IMG/VR virus record: IMGVR_UViG_3300047560_003072
Span: 1-58,873 of that record
Source: a virus
Length of the DNA: 58,873 nt
Strand: one strand, 5' to 3'
Shown: positions 34,094-45,052 of the stretch, piece by piece
Position numbering within the stretch: position 1 is the stretch's first letter
How the letters are laid out: the number at the start of each line of letters is the position of its first letter
Notes under the pieces: generated by a model
Told to the model about the DNA's origin: nothing
Databases searched by the model: none
The model's input: the letters and a program-made list of their open reading frames with translations, nothing else
Made by a program: the position numbers and the translations under genes

Positions 34094-37000
34094 TATATTG
34101 TATCGATCCTTTGACAATCTTGTATTTCAAGAATGCCTTTACAGCAGCAAATTTTACCGCGTAAGGAACTTTCTCACCTTTTGTTGAAGTTACATCACTA
34201 TACAATTGATTGACAATGTCTCTATCATTGTACTGCGTTGCATGCTTGTCGATTAATTTCAATGTTGCTAACTTGTATAGCTTTTTTGCTTGTTCATTTT
34301 GACCAAGTTTAACAAGCTGCGTCAGTGGTTTAATAGTTTCACTGTAGAAGTCATCCCATTTTGTTTTACGCTCGGCAATAATCGGACCAACAACATAATA
34401 GAATTTCTTAGCCTGATCATCGCGCTTGGAAGTCATGTGAACGTCACGTAGATAACGTGCAAGATGCAATTCCTCACAGTCATCATCCAATCCCAAGTAT
34501 TGTACAGTAGCTGTTGTTAGGAAACAAGAGCCACTACCGCTCGAGCCGCCAGTACTTCCGGAAGTATCACCAGACATACCTGCACCACCGTAATCAGGCG
34601 CTGGTGGTGCGGGATCTGGAACAATTGTCACTTCACCGCGGGCCATGATTGAGAATGACGACGGCTCAACTGTACCTTCACCAACGAATTGTGTACGTTG
34701 ACCGTCTGTACCAATAACACTACTCTTAATGCTCTGGTTAATCAAGATAGTAGAAGCAAAAGGCAACATCAATGTATCACCATTAATAATACCTGCTGCT
34801 GTGTTTGCATGAGTTGTATCAAAGCGAGCTTCAAAGTTGATTTGCTTTGTAGCTGGTTTCAAAAAGCCTTTTTGCTGATCAATAGTTGCAGCAAACTCAG
34901 GATGTGTTACATCGACCTTTGTGTAATCATCAAATGGTTCGACGAAAAAGCCATTTTTGAAACGACTCGTTGTTGGTGTAATACCACTAGGAATAACAAG
35001 ATCTTTAATCGCTGATTCGACTTGATTCAAGGATGTTGTATATTCAACAGCTTTCAAACGACGATCCAACGAACCAATATCAGACATTGTGTAACGTCTT
35101 GGCTGAGATTCAATCGACTCTTTCATTGTGATAGATCTGATCGATGATTGTACCATCTTTCTGTTAACACTACCACGTGTACTTGTTGTTCTCTTTGCAG
35201 CAAATTCAACACTGTCTGCATTTAGCGAAATAGGGAATGAAGGATATGGAGGAACCTTCAATACTTCAAGTGTAACAGCGCCAGCCGGCTCTTTTGGAGG
35301 AACTGGATTTGTTGGATGTGGGATACCTTCAAGCACTTCAAAAGAAGAGTCTTTACGGACAATTACTCTATCAATACGCGAATCGTAGTAATTGATTGTA
35401 AACGAAACAAGTGAATCAGGAGCAGGGAAATATTGATCATCACCACTCAGAGCAAATGTGTTTGCTGGGTTCACCGTAGCACCTGCAACAGTTGTCGCAA
35501 TGTTAGCTGTGTTTGATCCATATGGGCGGAAGTCGATTACATCACGAAGATCGTAATAATCACCCTTGGTAGTAACAGTTTCAGGCATTTCCAAAACGTT
35601 AATGCCGGCGTTATTATTTGCACTTAGTGTAGTCAGGTTAGCTGTTGCGTTGATCGTATAAGAACCATACGTAAAGAAACCTTCCGCGCCACCTGTTGTA
35701 AATGCATCAACCTTAACAAGGATAAATGTATTAGTATTGACACCTGGTTGTGCGCCTGGGTTCAAAATCAACTTAGCGGAACGATAAGCATTCTCATCAT
35801 CATTTACATCAACGGAGAAATACTTGGTAATGTCTGTGTTACTCGTTGTAACAGCAGATGAGTTACCTAGGTAAACGTTTTTCAAACGAATGACACCTGG
35901 AATACCTAGGTACCAAGGACCAGTGTTGCCGCCTGCGTTATTGCTTGTATGGATTTTAACATACAATTCACGGTTAACAGTCTTCGTTACAGGAGATGCG
36001 TTTGTCTTCTTCTTGTTGTATACTGCAATTGCTCCGACTTGCGGTGTAATTGCTTTGTTAATATCAATTGTCAGTGTTGTAGCACCAGCGTTTAGGTTTG
36101 CTGTTCTTGTCGAACGCACAATATCGATTGGATACAGAGCAGGGAAGAAAGGAACAAGGTTACCTGTAACAGCCAACGCAGCATTTGCATAAAGTGTCAT
36201 TGAGGTGTTGCTTGCAACTGATTTAATTTGTGCAACAACGTTTGCTGTTGTATTTGCAATCTTAACCCAATCGCCTGCCTGATATTCCGTCAGCCAATTT
36301 GTGGACGTTCCTGTTAATGTCGGGCTCGTCGTGCTGGTGGTTGTTGATCCGTTGGTATTCGACTGAGCTTGTGTGTTTGCAATCGGGAAAAGAATGATGT
36401 CCTGTTTTTGTGCTGCAGACAATGAACCGCCGGCAGTGTATGGGAACGTCTCACCAGTACCCAAAGGACCAATTGTCAGTTGACCGGTTGTGGAAAGCTG
36501 CAGTGTTGATGGAGAAACTGTTCTGTACGTGTATGTAATATCAGTCAACGATGCTACACCTTCGCGGCCAACAGGGAAGATCATCTTATCGTTTTGAACA
36601 TCGACAAGAGAAGCAATGTTGGATGCTGTAGTTGCATCATATGTCAAAACAACGTCTGCAACACCATCATATGTGCTATCATAATATACAGCACGAACTT
36701 GACGGAATGAATAACCCTGTTTCATGTTGATATCAAACAAGTACATACGATAAACGCACTCTGGTGTACCTGGTGTACCTGAATGAATTACCAACGAACG
36801 CATACGCGCTGTACCGATTTCAGAGCCTGGAGCAGTAATCGATCCCGTACCAACCGTCATTGTTGATCCGTATTGTTTTGCTGCACTGCGCAAACTTACA
36901 GTTGCACCTGCTTTGAAATCGAACTGACCTGCAAGCTCTTTAACCAAAACATAATTACCGTAGTTAATGGTAATGTTCTGGTTCGGTGACGTTACAGTAT

Positions 37001-38573
37001 CTGTTGAACGTCTGATGTCAAGGTAGTTGTTGTAAGTCGTTTGTACGCGATAACCACTAATGTAAGCCAATCCTGGATCAATAATGACTTGAGCATGAGT
37101 TGCATTAGCAGTTGATTTCTCTTTTGTTGCAACGCGGAACGGATCAGCAACAAAATTACCTTGCGATTCGCGTGTACGGCGAGCAAACTCATCAGCTAGA
37201 TTGGAATAGATTGTTGTACGATTCTCTTTGTATGGGAATCCTTCTTTCCATTCTGCCAAAGCAAAAAAGTCGACGTTTGCGGCAGCCTCATCCAACGTAA
37301 GTGTAGTAAGCGTTGGTGTTAGTTGCAGACGGTCTGCACCAGGCGCTGTATAGTTTGTTGTGTTGGAAGCGTTGTCATACAACGAGTCATCTTGCGCAGC
37401 GGTAACAACGGTTTCTGGTGTTGTAAAACCAACTGCAATGTTGTCTGGTGTTGTTGTGTACTTGTCAACAACAATAACTTGAGGATCTACCTTTAGAAAG
37501 TATCCCTTTTGATAGATGATACCTTCTGATACACCAAATGCGTAGCCTGTACCAATAGCATTAACATCGCTGTTTGCAACAGTAATAATGGTTTTATAGT
37601 TGACAGGAGTGATTGTTAAAGCTGGAGTGCCGTAAGTAGCCGTAGCATTAGCTGACTGAATCGTAACATGGGGTAAGAATGTGTAGTCGGAACCACCATC
37701 TTGGATGGAGATTAACTGAACAATACCTAATGTGTCTGTAGTAATTAGACCCTTTGCACCACTACCAATTAGAGATGAAACGTTTGCAGTTGCTCCGCTG
37801 ATGTTACCACTAATGTTATAGCCAGGTGTAAATGTCCATGCTGTTGCGTTGACAGATGTATTGACAAGATCTGTAGAACGTGGTTTAACACTCAACACAA
37901 TTGTGTTTGCAATTGCTGTTGTATTGATTGTGTTAATGACAGCTTTTGCACCTGTCGTGGCTTGTGTGATTGTTTCACCTTGCTGGAAAGCAATTGAGTT
38001 ACCCGTGATCGTAAGAGCACTCATAACGACGAGTGAGTCGGAATTTGAAAACCCCTGACCACCACTATCAACAGACATTTTGAACAGCTCGTAGTTTTTA
38101 CTGAAGACTGTTAGCTGTTGACTTGGACTGAAAGCAGAATAAACAGTATTTCCGTTAGCAGGATCAGGATCCGAGCTGTTAACATATTGAACGAAGAGTG
38201 TTTTTAGGTCAGGCGATTTTGATTCCAGACCGTCTTCATAGTTAACAATACGTCCTTGTAGGTTCAGATTACTCTTGATGAAATATCCAACATATGCGGA
38301 AGGAATAGAAGGTTCACCATCTACTTGTGTATCAAGAATCTTTACATAGCTGTAAGTTGGTAAATACGAAAAGTTAACGCCACTTATGATTGTGCCTGAT
38401 TTGAAAACGTGATTACCAAAACGTTCGATTTGGTTTTGCAGCGTCGTTTGAAGCTGGTTCAACTCTCGGGTCTGAACAGCAACGCCCGGCTTAAAAAGAA
38501 TCTTGTAGTATTCTTTTGCCTGATCGTAATCGTCAAAATATGGGCTTGCGCTGTAAGAATTTTCTAATGGCAT
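34056..38573 (-). CDS. DUF4815-type baseplate protein with CFI-box-like tail (1505 aa)
   Basis: The N-terminus (YFDDYDQAKEYYKILFKPGV, AVQTRELNQLQTTLQNQIER) is the DUF4815 signature of large baseplate or tail-fibre-connector proteins in T4-like phages. The central ~1,000 residues are beta-rich, and RFKNGFFVEPFDDYTKVD near residue 1225 is also typical. After a Gly/Ser linker (~1335-1355), a C-terminal ~145-residue domain begins GSCFLTTATVQYLGLDDDCE and continues LHLARYLRDVHM. This resembles the CFI-box type domain found at phage fibre ends and in some secreted proteins. The last 38 bases overlap the P450 gene. A peripheral baseplate role (T4 gp9/gp10 equivalent) is inferred. Confidence 0.8.
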   Translation of the reverse strand: MPLENSYSASPYFDDYDQAKEYYKILFKPGVAVQTRELNQLQTTLQNQIERFGNHVFKSGTIISGVNFSYLPTYSYVKILDTQVDGEPSIPSAYVGYFIKSNLNLQGRIVNYEDGLESKSPDLKTLFVQYVNSSDPDPANGNTVYSAFSPSQQLTVFSKNYELFKMSVDSGGQGFSNSDSLVVMSALTITGNSIAFQQGETITQATTGAKAVINTINTTAIANTIVLSVKPRSTDLVNTSVNATAWTFTPGYNISGNISGATANVSSLIGSGAKGLITTDTLGIVQLISIQDGGSDYTFLPHVTIQSANATATYGTPALTITPVNYKTIITVANSDVNAIGTGYAFGVSEGIIYQKGYFLKVDPQVIVVDKYTTTPDNIAVGFTTPETVVTAAQDDSLYDNASNTTNYTAPGADRLQLTPTLTTLTLDEAAANVDFFALAEWKEGFPYKENRTTIYSNLADEFARRTRESQGNFVADPFRVATKEKSTANATHAQVIIDPGLAYISGYRVQTTYNNYLDIRRSTDTVTSPNQNITINYGNYVLVKELAGQFDFKAGATVSLRSAAKQYGSTMTVGTGSITAPGSEIGTARMRSLVIHSGTPGTPECVYRMYLFDINMKQGYSFRQVRAVYYDSTYDGVADVVLTYDATTASNIASLVDVQNDKMIFPVGREGVASLTDITYTYRTVSPSTLQLSTTGQLTIGPLGTGETFPYTAGGSLSAAQKQDIILFPIANTQAQSNTNGSTTTSTTSPTLTGTSTNWLTEYQAGDWVKIANTTANVVAQIKSVASNTSMTLYANAALAVTGNLVPFFPALYPIDIVRSTRTANLNAGATTLTIDINKAITPQVGAIAVYNKKKTNASPVTKTVNRELYVKIHTSNNAGGNTGPWYLGIPGVIRLKNVYLGNSSAVTTSNTDITKYFSVDVNDDENAYRSAKLILNPGAQPGVNTNTFILVKVDAFTTGGAEGFFTYGSYTINATANLTTLSANNNAGINVLEMPETVTTKGDYYDLRDVIDFRPYGSNTANIATTVAGATVNPANTFALSGDDQYFPAPDSLVSFTINYYDSRIDRVIVRKDSSFEVLEGIPHPTNPVPPKEPAGAVTLEVLKVPPYPSFPISLNADSVEFAAKRTTSTRGSVNRKMVQSSIRSITMKESIESQPRRYTMSDIGSLDRRLKAVEYTTSLNQVESAIKDLVIPSGITPTTSRFKNGFFVEPFDDYTKVDVTHPEFAATIDQQKGFLKPATKQINFEARFDTTHANTAAGIINGDTLMLPFASTILINQSIKSSVIGTDGQRTQFVGEGTVEPSSFSIMARGEVTIVPDPAPPAPDYGGAGMSGDTSGSTGGSSGSGSCFLTTATVQYLGLDDDCEELHLARYLRDVHMTSKRDDQAKKFYYVVGPIIAERKTKWDDFYSETIKPLTQLVKLGQNEQAKKLYKLATLKLIDKHATQYNDRDIVNQLYSDVTSTKGEKVPYAVKFAAVKAFLKYKIVKGSIQYNDLQNKIQKDTN

Positions 38574-38582
38574 GTTTGTCTC

Positions 38583-40340
38583 TTAAAACTGCAGAATGAT
38601 TTTAATTGTTTCTGATTGACTTGCAGAACGTGTGATAGGACTTTCGTTCTCAAGGTATACTACTTCACCAGAACCAACAACTAAGTCTGGATGATACGCA
38701 TAATCAAGTCTCGCGACAGCCTCACTTACCGTACCAATAATCGTATTACCGGTATTTAGTGTGCCTCTGGAGTGCGTGATGTAAACATTTGTCGATGTAT
38801 TGCTGTGGAAAATTGCGTTAGCAATTTGTAGATCTGTTTGATAGATTTTTTCATCAGGAACAAATGTACCAGCTACAGGTGTGAATGTGAATCGCTGACG
38901 TTGATCAAATGTGTTGAAATTCTTTGACTGGCCATTGATTTCATACGAAGTGACGTTACCTGATGCTGTTATTCCCTGAGAAACAGTCTTTGATGTAACG
39001 AACACACCATTAACATTTGTCAATGACAATTTGTTCGTATCAAAAGCAGTAACATATCCTGTTGCCAAAGAATCAGATTGCGTAACTAGGTTACCAACAC
39101 CAAAAGCACCGCTCAATGAAGATAATGTCAATACGACGTTTGCAAACAAAGGATCCTTGATAATACCGACTGTTCTGTAATCGTTTGATACAGGAATTGT
39201 ACCTGTCTCACTTGTTTCAAACTTAACACTCATTGCAAGAGCACGAGCGCCAAGTTCATATTCTGGGTTTGAACCATGGCCACCTTTTGGACCAAGAATA
39301 ACAGACATTGAAGCTGCATTCTGCACGCCACCTGTGTTACCAACGACAGAAGCGGAAGCATATGTGTAACCGCTTCCTCTGCTAATAATTTCAACCTGTG
39401 AAACACTATTGGTTGAGTATGAGTTTACTTTTGCGCGAGCAATAGCTCCACTTCCATCACCAGTAATCAATACGTAAGGTGTTATTTCATATGTGGATGT
39501 TGTATCGGGGTTTGTACTAAAAGCAGAATCGATCTCAATAGTCTTTGAGTTACCAATAACAGTGTAATTAACGATTCTTCTACCTTGACCACTACCGGTA
39601 CCGTTTGTAATGTAAATGAAGCTACCGTTATAGAAGTTATTTGATGCACTTGCTGTATTGGCAATGTTGTATTTCAGCGGATTACCACCAACACGAAGGT
39701 CTGTCGAAATGAATGTACCTTGCAGGTATGTGTTGTAATGAGAACCAGGCGTATTAACAACAACAACGTCAATTGCACCTGAAACAGCATTACCAACAAC
39801 TTCATTATTTGCTAGGACCGGCATATAGCTAGCTGTTGCAAATTTATTGAATGTTGTTGAGTCCATTGAATACATATACTTCCAGACATAACCGTCTGAT
39901 GTACTATAAAACTCATCATCAGGAGCTGTTTGCGTAACGTCAGGCGCAACGGTGGAGGCAACATTACCGTTGTTATCTAAACATTTAAAGACGTGAAACG
40001 AAGATGTTGCATCAACAGCGACGTAGTATGCTTTTTCCGAAAGATCTTCGGTGCTTCTGTAAGCTGCGTATTTTGTATTTGATGTCCAATTGTAACGTGG
40101 GGCTACAGGCATCACGTCGCTGGAACCTACACGCTTACCAAACACCATTTCATCATATGCGGTATACAATGTATCTTGAACGCTGTTTGTAATCGGATCG
40201 ATATTTGAGTCACCGGTGCTGTATTCCGTATGTCTTCCAGCAAAAACATAGTAGACGCTGTTAGCCGTTTCGCTGATCGATTCGCGAAATTGATTAACGT
40301 TGTGAAGACGAAAGTAGTTGGTAATTAGTTGTGTTGCCAT
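38583..40340 (-). CDS. 8: Baseplate wedge protein gp8-like
   Basis: This 585-aa protein has gp8 features in the first ~180 residues: TNYFRLHNVNQFRESISE, VYYVFAGRHTEYSTGD, DEMVFGKRVGSSDVMP with RYNW, then YVAVDATSSFHVFKCLDNNG and DGYVWKYMYSMD. It is much longer than T4 gp8 (334 aa), the extra ~250 residues being beta-rich C-terminal repeats. gp8 dimers lie on the outside of the T4 wedge. It follows gp7 and precedes the DUF4815 protein. An AATAAATA late-like element lies 24 bases upstream of the start. Confidence 0.85.
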   Translation of the reverse strand: MATQLITNYFRLHNVNQFRESISETANSVYYVFAGRHTEYSTGDSNIDPITNSVQDTLYTAYDEMVFGKRVGSSDVMPVAPRYNWTSNTKYAAYRSTEDLSEKAYYVAVDATSSFHVFKCLDNNGNVASTVAPDVTQTAPDDEFYSTSDGYVWKYMYSMDSTTFNKFATASYMPVLANNEVVGNAVSGAIDVVVVNTPGSHYNTYLQGTFISTDLRVGGNPLKYNIANTASASNNFYNGSFIYITNGTGSGQGRRIVNYTVIGNSKTIEIDSAFSTNPDTTSTYEITPYVLITGDGSGAIARAKVNSYSTNSVSQVEIISRGSGYTYASASVVGNTGGVQNAASMSVILGPKGGHGSNPEYELGARALAMSVKFETSETGTIPVSNDYRTVGIIKDPLFANVVLTLSSLSGAFGVGNLVTQSDSLATGYVTAFDTNKLSLTNVNGVFVTSKTVSQGITASGNVTSYEINGQSKNFNTFDQRQRFTFTPVAGTFVPDEKIYQTDLQIANAIFHSNTSTNVYITHSRGTLNTGNTIIGTVSEAVARLDYAYHPDLVVGSGEVVYLENESPITRSASQSETIKIILQF

Positions 40341-40346
40341 ATTCTT

Positions 40347-43268
40347 TTAGGAGATCTCGATACTATTTATTACTGTCATTTCCGTATTTGCGGTTGACAA
40401 TGCTTGGACACTACCAAAAGCTTTTGTACCAGCGACGTGTGTAATTTGTTTCAAAATATCAATGTACAAATCAAAAGGTACTTTTGTTTGAACTTCGTAA
40501 CTGTATTCTTGGTAGTAGTAGTTGTCTTGTAGTTTTTTATCCGAATCAAGGAAGCCACGCGTTGTGGAGAAGAAGCCCTCACCCACACCTTGCTTACCCA
40601 AAGATACAACGGCAGTAACAACATATGAACTATCTTCACGTGACAGGGTAACCGTTTCACGCTCAATGTAACCGAAGCCAGAATCCTGAACGGCTAGTGT
40701 CGTAGCAACACCATTTGCTGTTTGAACGTTCGCCACAACATTTGAGTTAACACCAATAGCTTCTGTTGCTGTATCCTCATCGACGTTAACCAATGTCGCT
40801 GTTGCACCTGAAGTACGTCCAACAACCACTTCACCTACTTTAAACGTATTTTCAAGATTGATACGCTTAATGTATAACAATGTTGAGTTTGAGTTTTCTT
40901 TCACAAAACCACGTGCTGATGTTGCAAGGGTGATAGCATCAACGGCACTAATGTTAGCGGTAGCATTAGATGTTTGTGTGTACATTCTCGTTGAGCTGTT
41001 ACTTGTGTTCACAAACGTGCCACTGACGCCTGTCAACTTAGCTGATGTGCTACCACCCTCCACGACAAAACCATAAGCTCTGACGGAACCGTTTGCATAT
41101 TTCTGATAAACACGTTCTGTCTGAACAACACCTGTCGATGTTGAGCCATTAGCGGTTGTTCCAGCAAAACCACCAAATGTCAACTGTACACCAGGTGTAT
41201 TGGATGATTGCTGAACTTGCTCACCCACTGTGAACGAGCCTGTTAGAGGTGTTAGACCGAGAACGAGATCGCGGTGATTGTATGCAGCGACAGAGCGCTC
41301 ATACACTTCAACGAAAGGATCGAAATTGTAATCGTTACCTGGGTTCAAAGATGTCAGTGAAGCAATGGAACCAATTGTTGTTTGCTCAAAACGCAGACAA
41401 TCCAAAAGGATGCTATCCATATTTGAGCTAGGATATTTCGGAAATCCAAAACCACCATAAGCATATTCACCAGTGCTCAATAGTTCAGGCGAACCGTATT
41501 GTAATGCTGCTCCCGAATTATTACCATTCAAGTTTATGGATGTTAGAGTTGTGCTGCCATAAACAGTAGAAAGTCTATGACCAGTCTCCGAAACAATGCC
41601 TGGTGTAAGACCTAATGGTGCTCCACCGTTTGTTAGAGACAGTTTAAAGGCAGTCGTGTTAGCACTTGTAATATAATAAAAACCACCATTCAACAAACCA
41701 ATAATTGCCGTGTTACCTGTCGATACATCGTAGCGAACATAGTCACCATTAACAAGACCATGTGCTGCTGTTGTTGTAATTACATATGTACTACCATTAA
41801 CACCCGTGTTTGCATTGAAGTTGGCGCGTGTTGGTTGATATCCAATGTACTTAACGTCTTGCGTGTTATTGCTGCTTAGAAAATCTGGTGTAAGATAGAC
41901 GCTTTCTGTATCTGTAATGTAACCGATTTCAAAACTAGCGCCAACGCCTGTGCTAACGTTAGCAACTGTTGCTGTTGTACCGCTTGTAAAGCCAACAATG
42001 TTTGCATGTGGAGTAGCAATAAAAGCACCACCAGTAATAGAGTGCAAACCAACTGCTGTTGTGTTAGATCCAACAACGTTTCCTGTAACAGTACGATCAA
42101 AATATCCTGTTATGACAGCAGTTACAGTATTGCCCTGTTTCGCAAAGGTAGTGTCGTAAGAAGCGACATTACCATAGCGCGGTGAGATGACAAGATAACC
42201 AGCCGTTGAATTAGATGTGCCAGTTGCAACGACTACCCCATTTGCTACAACAGTACCATTGCTATAATAATTTTCAATGACGTCACCAACAGCAAACGCG
42301 CTGCTGTTAGGATTTGCCGTATCAAATGCAACGTTTGCAAGATATTGCTTAACGAGTTCAAACTTAGCAAAATCTGTGATTAGTGTGTTTGCATTTGTTT
42401 TGTTTTCTGTTACCAGGACCTTTGACGACACAAGAACGTCGGCGTCAGTTGTAAATCCCCATCCACCATCAACGAAAGAATTAGCAAACTGAAAGCTAAC
42501 TTTACCTGTTTCGTTAGAGACTGAAGTAACACGTGCCTTACCTTGTTTACCATTAGAGGAAACAACGTTGAAAATGTCACCAATTTTGTTTTCAGCGCCG
42601 CCAATCGAAACAGTCAGAGATGTCATCGATCCACGAACAATTGGAGCGTTTTCCAAAACAGTGTTAAACGATTCAGTAATGTATTCACCTGTTTGGAAAT
42701 CACCGCGCAAGTTACTCAAATAAGCAACCTCAACAAACTTTGTTCCAATACGACGACGAACCAATCCCTCCAAGAATGCTTTTGCGCCCGAGGTGTTACC
42801 AATAATTTCTTTACCAACAAATTCTTTAGTACGTTCCGTTACCGATAGTTCCAAATAAACTGGCTTTACCCACGTACCATGAGAGGTCTTGAAAAGATCA
42901 TCACCAGGATAGTAGACGGAAGCCTCTTTATCAAACATCCCCTGAATTACAAATTCAATTCCACGCGACGTGCCTTTGACGTGATACAAATCGAGAGCAT
43001 GTTTTGTCAGAAGACGTGTATCTCCTGCTGCTGCAAAAGGAACGCCAGGAAAGTACTTCTGCTTAAAGTGAATCAGAAACTCTTCTGATGTCTTGTCAAT
43101 ATCTCTTGTACTGAAAAGGTTACGAGCAGCGCCAACAGCTTGATTCTGTTGTTCCATCCATACGTAATATTGTTTGACAAAATCAATAAAACGAGGGCCT
43201 TCTTCCTGATAGAACTCAGGAAACTGACTTTGAATAAGAGGAGAGATTAACTGCTCAATGTTCTTCAT
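40347..43268 (-). CDS. 7: Baseplate wedge protein, gp7 / P2 gpI-like
   Basis: This is a 973-aa protein; T4 gp7 is about 1032 aa. The N-terminus SPLIQSQFPEFYQEEGPRFI and the segment LDLYHVKGTSRGIEFVIQGM followed by YYPGDDLFK match the tail protein I (P2 gpI) type core, which T4 gp7 shares. It forms the wedge heterotrimer with two gp6 subunits. The remainder is beta-rich and contains an FCCH-like module at about residues 483-565 (TTAAHGLVNGDYVRY). It overlaps gp6 by ATGA, and the gene order 6-7-8 fits T4. It is assigned on N-terminus plus order. Confidence 0.75.
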   Translation of the reverse strand: MKNIEQLISPLIQSQFPEFYQEEGPRFIDFVKQYYVWMEQQNQAVGAARNLFSTRDIDKTSEEFLIHFKQKYFPGVPFAAAGDTRLLTKHALDLYHVKGTSRGIEFVIQGMFDKEASVYYPGDDLFKTSHGTWVKPVYLELSVTERTKEFVGKEIIGNTSGAKAFLEGLVRRRIGTKFVEVAYLSNLRGDFQTGEYITESFNTVLENAPIVRGSMTSLTVSIGGAENKIGDIFNVVSSNGKQGKARVTSVSNETGKVSFQFANSFVDGGWGFTTDADVLVSSKVLVTENKTNANTLITDFAKFELVKQYLANVAFDTANPNSSAFAVGDVIENYYSNGTVVANGVVVATGTSNSTAGYLVISPRYGNVASYDTTFAKQGNTVTAVITGYFDRTVTGNVVGSNTTAVGLHSITGGAFIATPHANIVGFTSGTTATVANVSTGVGASFEIGYITDTESVYLTPDFLSSNNTQDVKYIGYQPTRANFNANTGVNGSTYVITTTAAHGLVNGDYVRYDVSTGNTAIIGLLNGGFYYITSANTTAFKLSLTNGGAPLGLTPGIVSETGHRLSTVYGSTTLTSINLNGNNSGAALQYGSPELLSTGEYAYGGFGFPKYPSSNMDSILLDCLRFEQTTIGSIASLTSLNPGNDYNFDPFVEVYERSVAAYNHRDLVLGLTPLTGSFTVGEQVQQSSNTPGVQLTFGGFAGTTANGSTSTGVVQTERVYQKYANGSVRAYGFVVEGGSTSAKLTGVSGTFVNTSNSSTRMYTQTSNATANISAVDAITLATSARGFVKENSNSTLLYIKRINLENTFKVGEVVVGRTSGATATLVNVDEDTATEAIGVNSNVVANVQTANGVATTLAVQDSGFGYIERETVTLSREDSSYVVTAVVSLGKQGVGEGFFSTTRGFLDSDKKLQDNYYYQEYSYEVQTKVPFDLYIDILKQITHVAGTKAFGSVQALSTANTEMTVINSIEIS
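40364..40371 (-). promoter_or_regulatory. Possible variant late promoter for gp8
   Basis: AATAAATA on the minus strand (one mismatch to TATAAATA), 24 bases before the gp8 start and inside the end of the gp7 gene. Confidence 0.3.
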
Positions 43269-45052
43269 TGTTTGATACCAGTAACCGTTACATTAACATC
43301 GGTAATGTCGACTGCAAGGATTGTATTTTTTACTGTGGAAATGTTCTTTGATAACGGACGTGCTTTGATAGCAATATAGTTGCCCGTGTAATCACTAATG
43401 TTGAATGCTGAAACACTCAGCTTACCAGTAGCATAATCGACAGTACCAACTTTCTTAATAACAGTGATTGTTGATCCTTGCTCAGCGGCAATATACACAT
43501 TACCCAACGTATCGTCAACAAGAACACAAGTTACACCATTATATTGGAACGTTGTACTGACAATCGTATGGCCGAAGTGAGCTTCCGATACAGCAACTTT
43601 TAAACCTGTTTCCGATTCCAAAGCGTTATTAAAATCAACAGAGAAACTGACATCTGTATTCAATGCTGGAACAACACGCTTAACCATTAACACGCTTGTA
43701 TCATTCGAAAGAATACTTGTATCCGCAGCATCGATTGCTTTACACAAAGCACTATAGAACATAGTAACTTTGAAATCTTCCAACGATGTCAAACTGTAGT
43801 TACTAATAGCAGCTTGAACAAGTGTCTTAATATCAGATGTTGATTTATTTGTCAAGTTTACGTTGTATTGAACATCTGCTGAAATGCTCAGATACATGAA
43901 CAATGGATCGATGAACTCAACACCGATTGTCAGAGGTGTTTTATCTTTAATGAAATCAAGGTATGCTTGCTTGCGTGATTGTGGGGCACCGTCAGCGTTT
44001 GCAACGTCAACGGAAACAAACACCTTACCATATTGTGGAGGATCGGCATCTTCACCACCATATACGCTAATAGCTTGAATATCGGAGAATCTATTTTTCA
44101 ACAGTGTTTCATAATCCGAAACTGTAACTGCGCGGTCTTGTGATTGGAAACTACGTGGAGCATTGAAGCGGATTGAGGATACGCTCTCTGCAACAGCACC
44201 ACCGGTTGCTGTCAATACTGTTTGAACTGCAATGTTTGAGTGACTATCAATTGTTCCATCTGGACTAAATCTTAGAGCACCATTTGGCAATTCACCTGAA
44301 CATGCACGGTATTTCACAACAACATAAGATCCGTTCTTTGGTTTGCGTCCGTAAACATCGTCACCAAAAATAATTTCATATTGTTGGTTTTCTGCTGCTT
44401 GAACAAAGAAGACACGAGATGCTGATGTAACGCCAATCAAGCCCGTTGCTTGCGTATAAGTCAAAGCATTCTGGCCGCCATCTTCATACACAACGAGATA
44501 GATCGAAGATGTGTCTACTGTTGGGTTAGATAAAACGAAACGTTGTGATGTATTTGATTGATCTGTAACAAACGTATCTGTGGTAATAATGCCTTCATAC
44601 ACATCTGTTGTTACAGAGAATGTTCCGTTATTCGAGGAAGTTACAACATACGTTTCATCTGTTGAAAATGTGTATGTGTTCGACCCCACGCGAGAAGTAA
44701 AAGAAGTATATCTTGGAACGACAACAGACTTTACACTTGTGCTAGGAGTAATGTCAACAGTTATATTTGCTTTCGAGGCAACAAAAGAGCGAGGAACATA
44801 ATTTAGTTCCTTAGCATGTGATACAACACTATCACGCAACTGAGCAGTATCGAGGAACATTTCACTCGCTACCATGTTGGTGTAGAAACCGTTAAGGTAC
44901 GTGTTGTACGCAAGGACATCAAGCAAAACGTTGATGTTCGAGCCTTCGTAGTCTAAGTCCTTAAACTGCGTGTTGTTTTTTAGAAAGTTTTTTAGATTGT
45001 CTTTTAGACTAGCAAAATCTAAACCAACTAGATCGATGCTTGTGTTGGCCAT
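43265..45052 (-). CDS. 6: Baseplate wedge protein gp6
   Basis: This is a 595-aa protein; T4 gp6 is 660 aa. The N-terminus IDLVGLDFASLKDNLKNFLK, then DYEGSNINVLLDVLAYNTYL and FLDTAQLRDSVVSHAKELNY is the unmistakable gp6/P2 gpJ family start. RDSVVSHAKELNYVPRSF is typical. gp6 dimers make the continuous inner ring of the baseplate and hold gp7. The start abuts the gp25 stop directly, and the stop overlaps the gp7 start as ATGA, so wedge core subunits are co-translated. Confidence 0.95.
   Translation of the reverse strand: MANTSIDLVGLDFASLKDNLKNFLKNNTQFKDLDYEGSNINVLLDVLAYNTYLNGFYTNMVASEMFLDTAQLRDSVVSHAKELNYVPRSFVASKANITVDITPSTSVKSVVVPRYTSFTSRVGSNTYTFSTDETYVVTSSNNGTFSVTTDVYEGIITTDTFVTDQSNTSQRFVLSNPTVDTSSIYLVVYEDGGQNALTYTQATGLIGVTSASRVFFVQAAENQQYEIIFGDDVYGRKPKNGSYVVVKYRACSGELPNGALRFSPDGTIDSHSNIAVQTVLTATGGAVAESVSSIRFNAPRSFQSQDRAVTVSDYETLLKNRFSDIQAISVYGGEDADPPQYGKVFVSVDVANADGAPQSRKQAYLDFIKDKTPLTIGVEFIDPLFMYLSISADVQYNVNLTNKSTSDIKTLVQAAISNYSLTSLEDFKVTMFYSALCKAIDAADTSILSNDTSVLMVKRVVPALNTDVSFSVDFNNALESETGLKVAVSEAHFGHTIVSTTFQYNGVTCVLVDDTLGNVYIAAEQGSTITVIKKVGTVDYATGKLSVSAFNISDYTGNYIAIKARPLSKNISTVKNTILAVDITDVNVTVTGIKQ

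Noticed and set aside
34094-34117. TTG start for the P450 giving eight extra residues
   Set aside because: The downstream ATG at 34093 has an upstream AAAGGA and gives a normal N-terminus; the TTG has no ribosome site.
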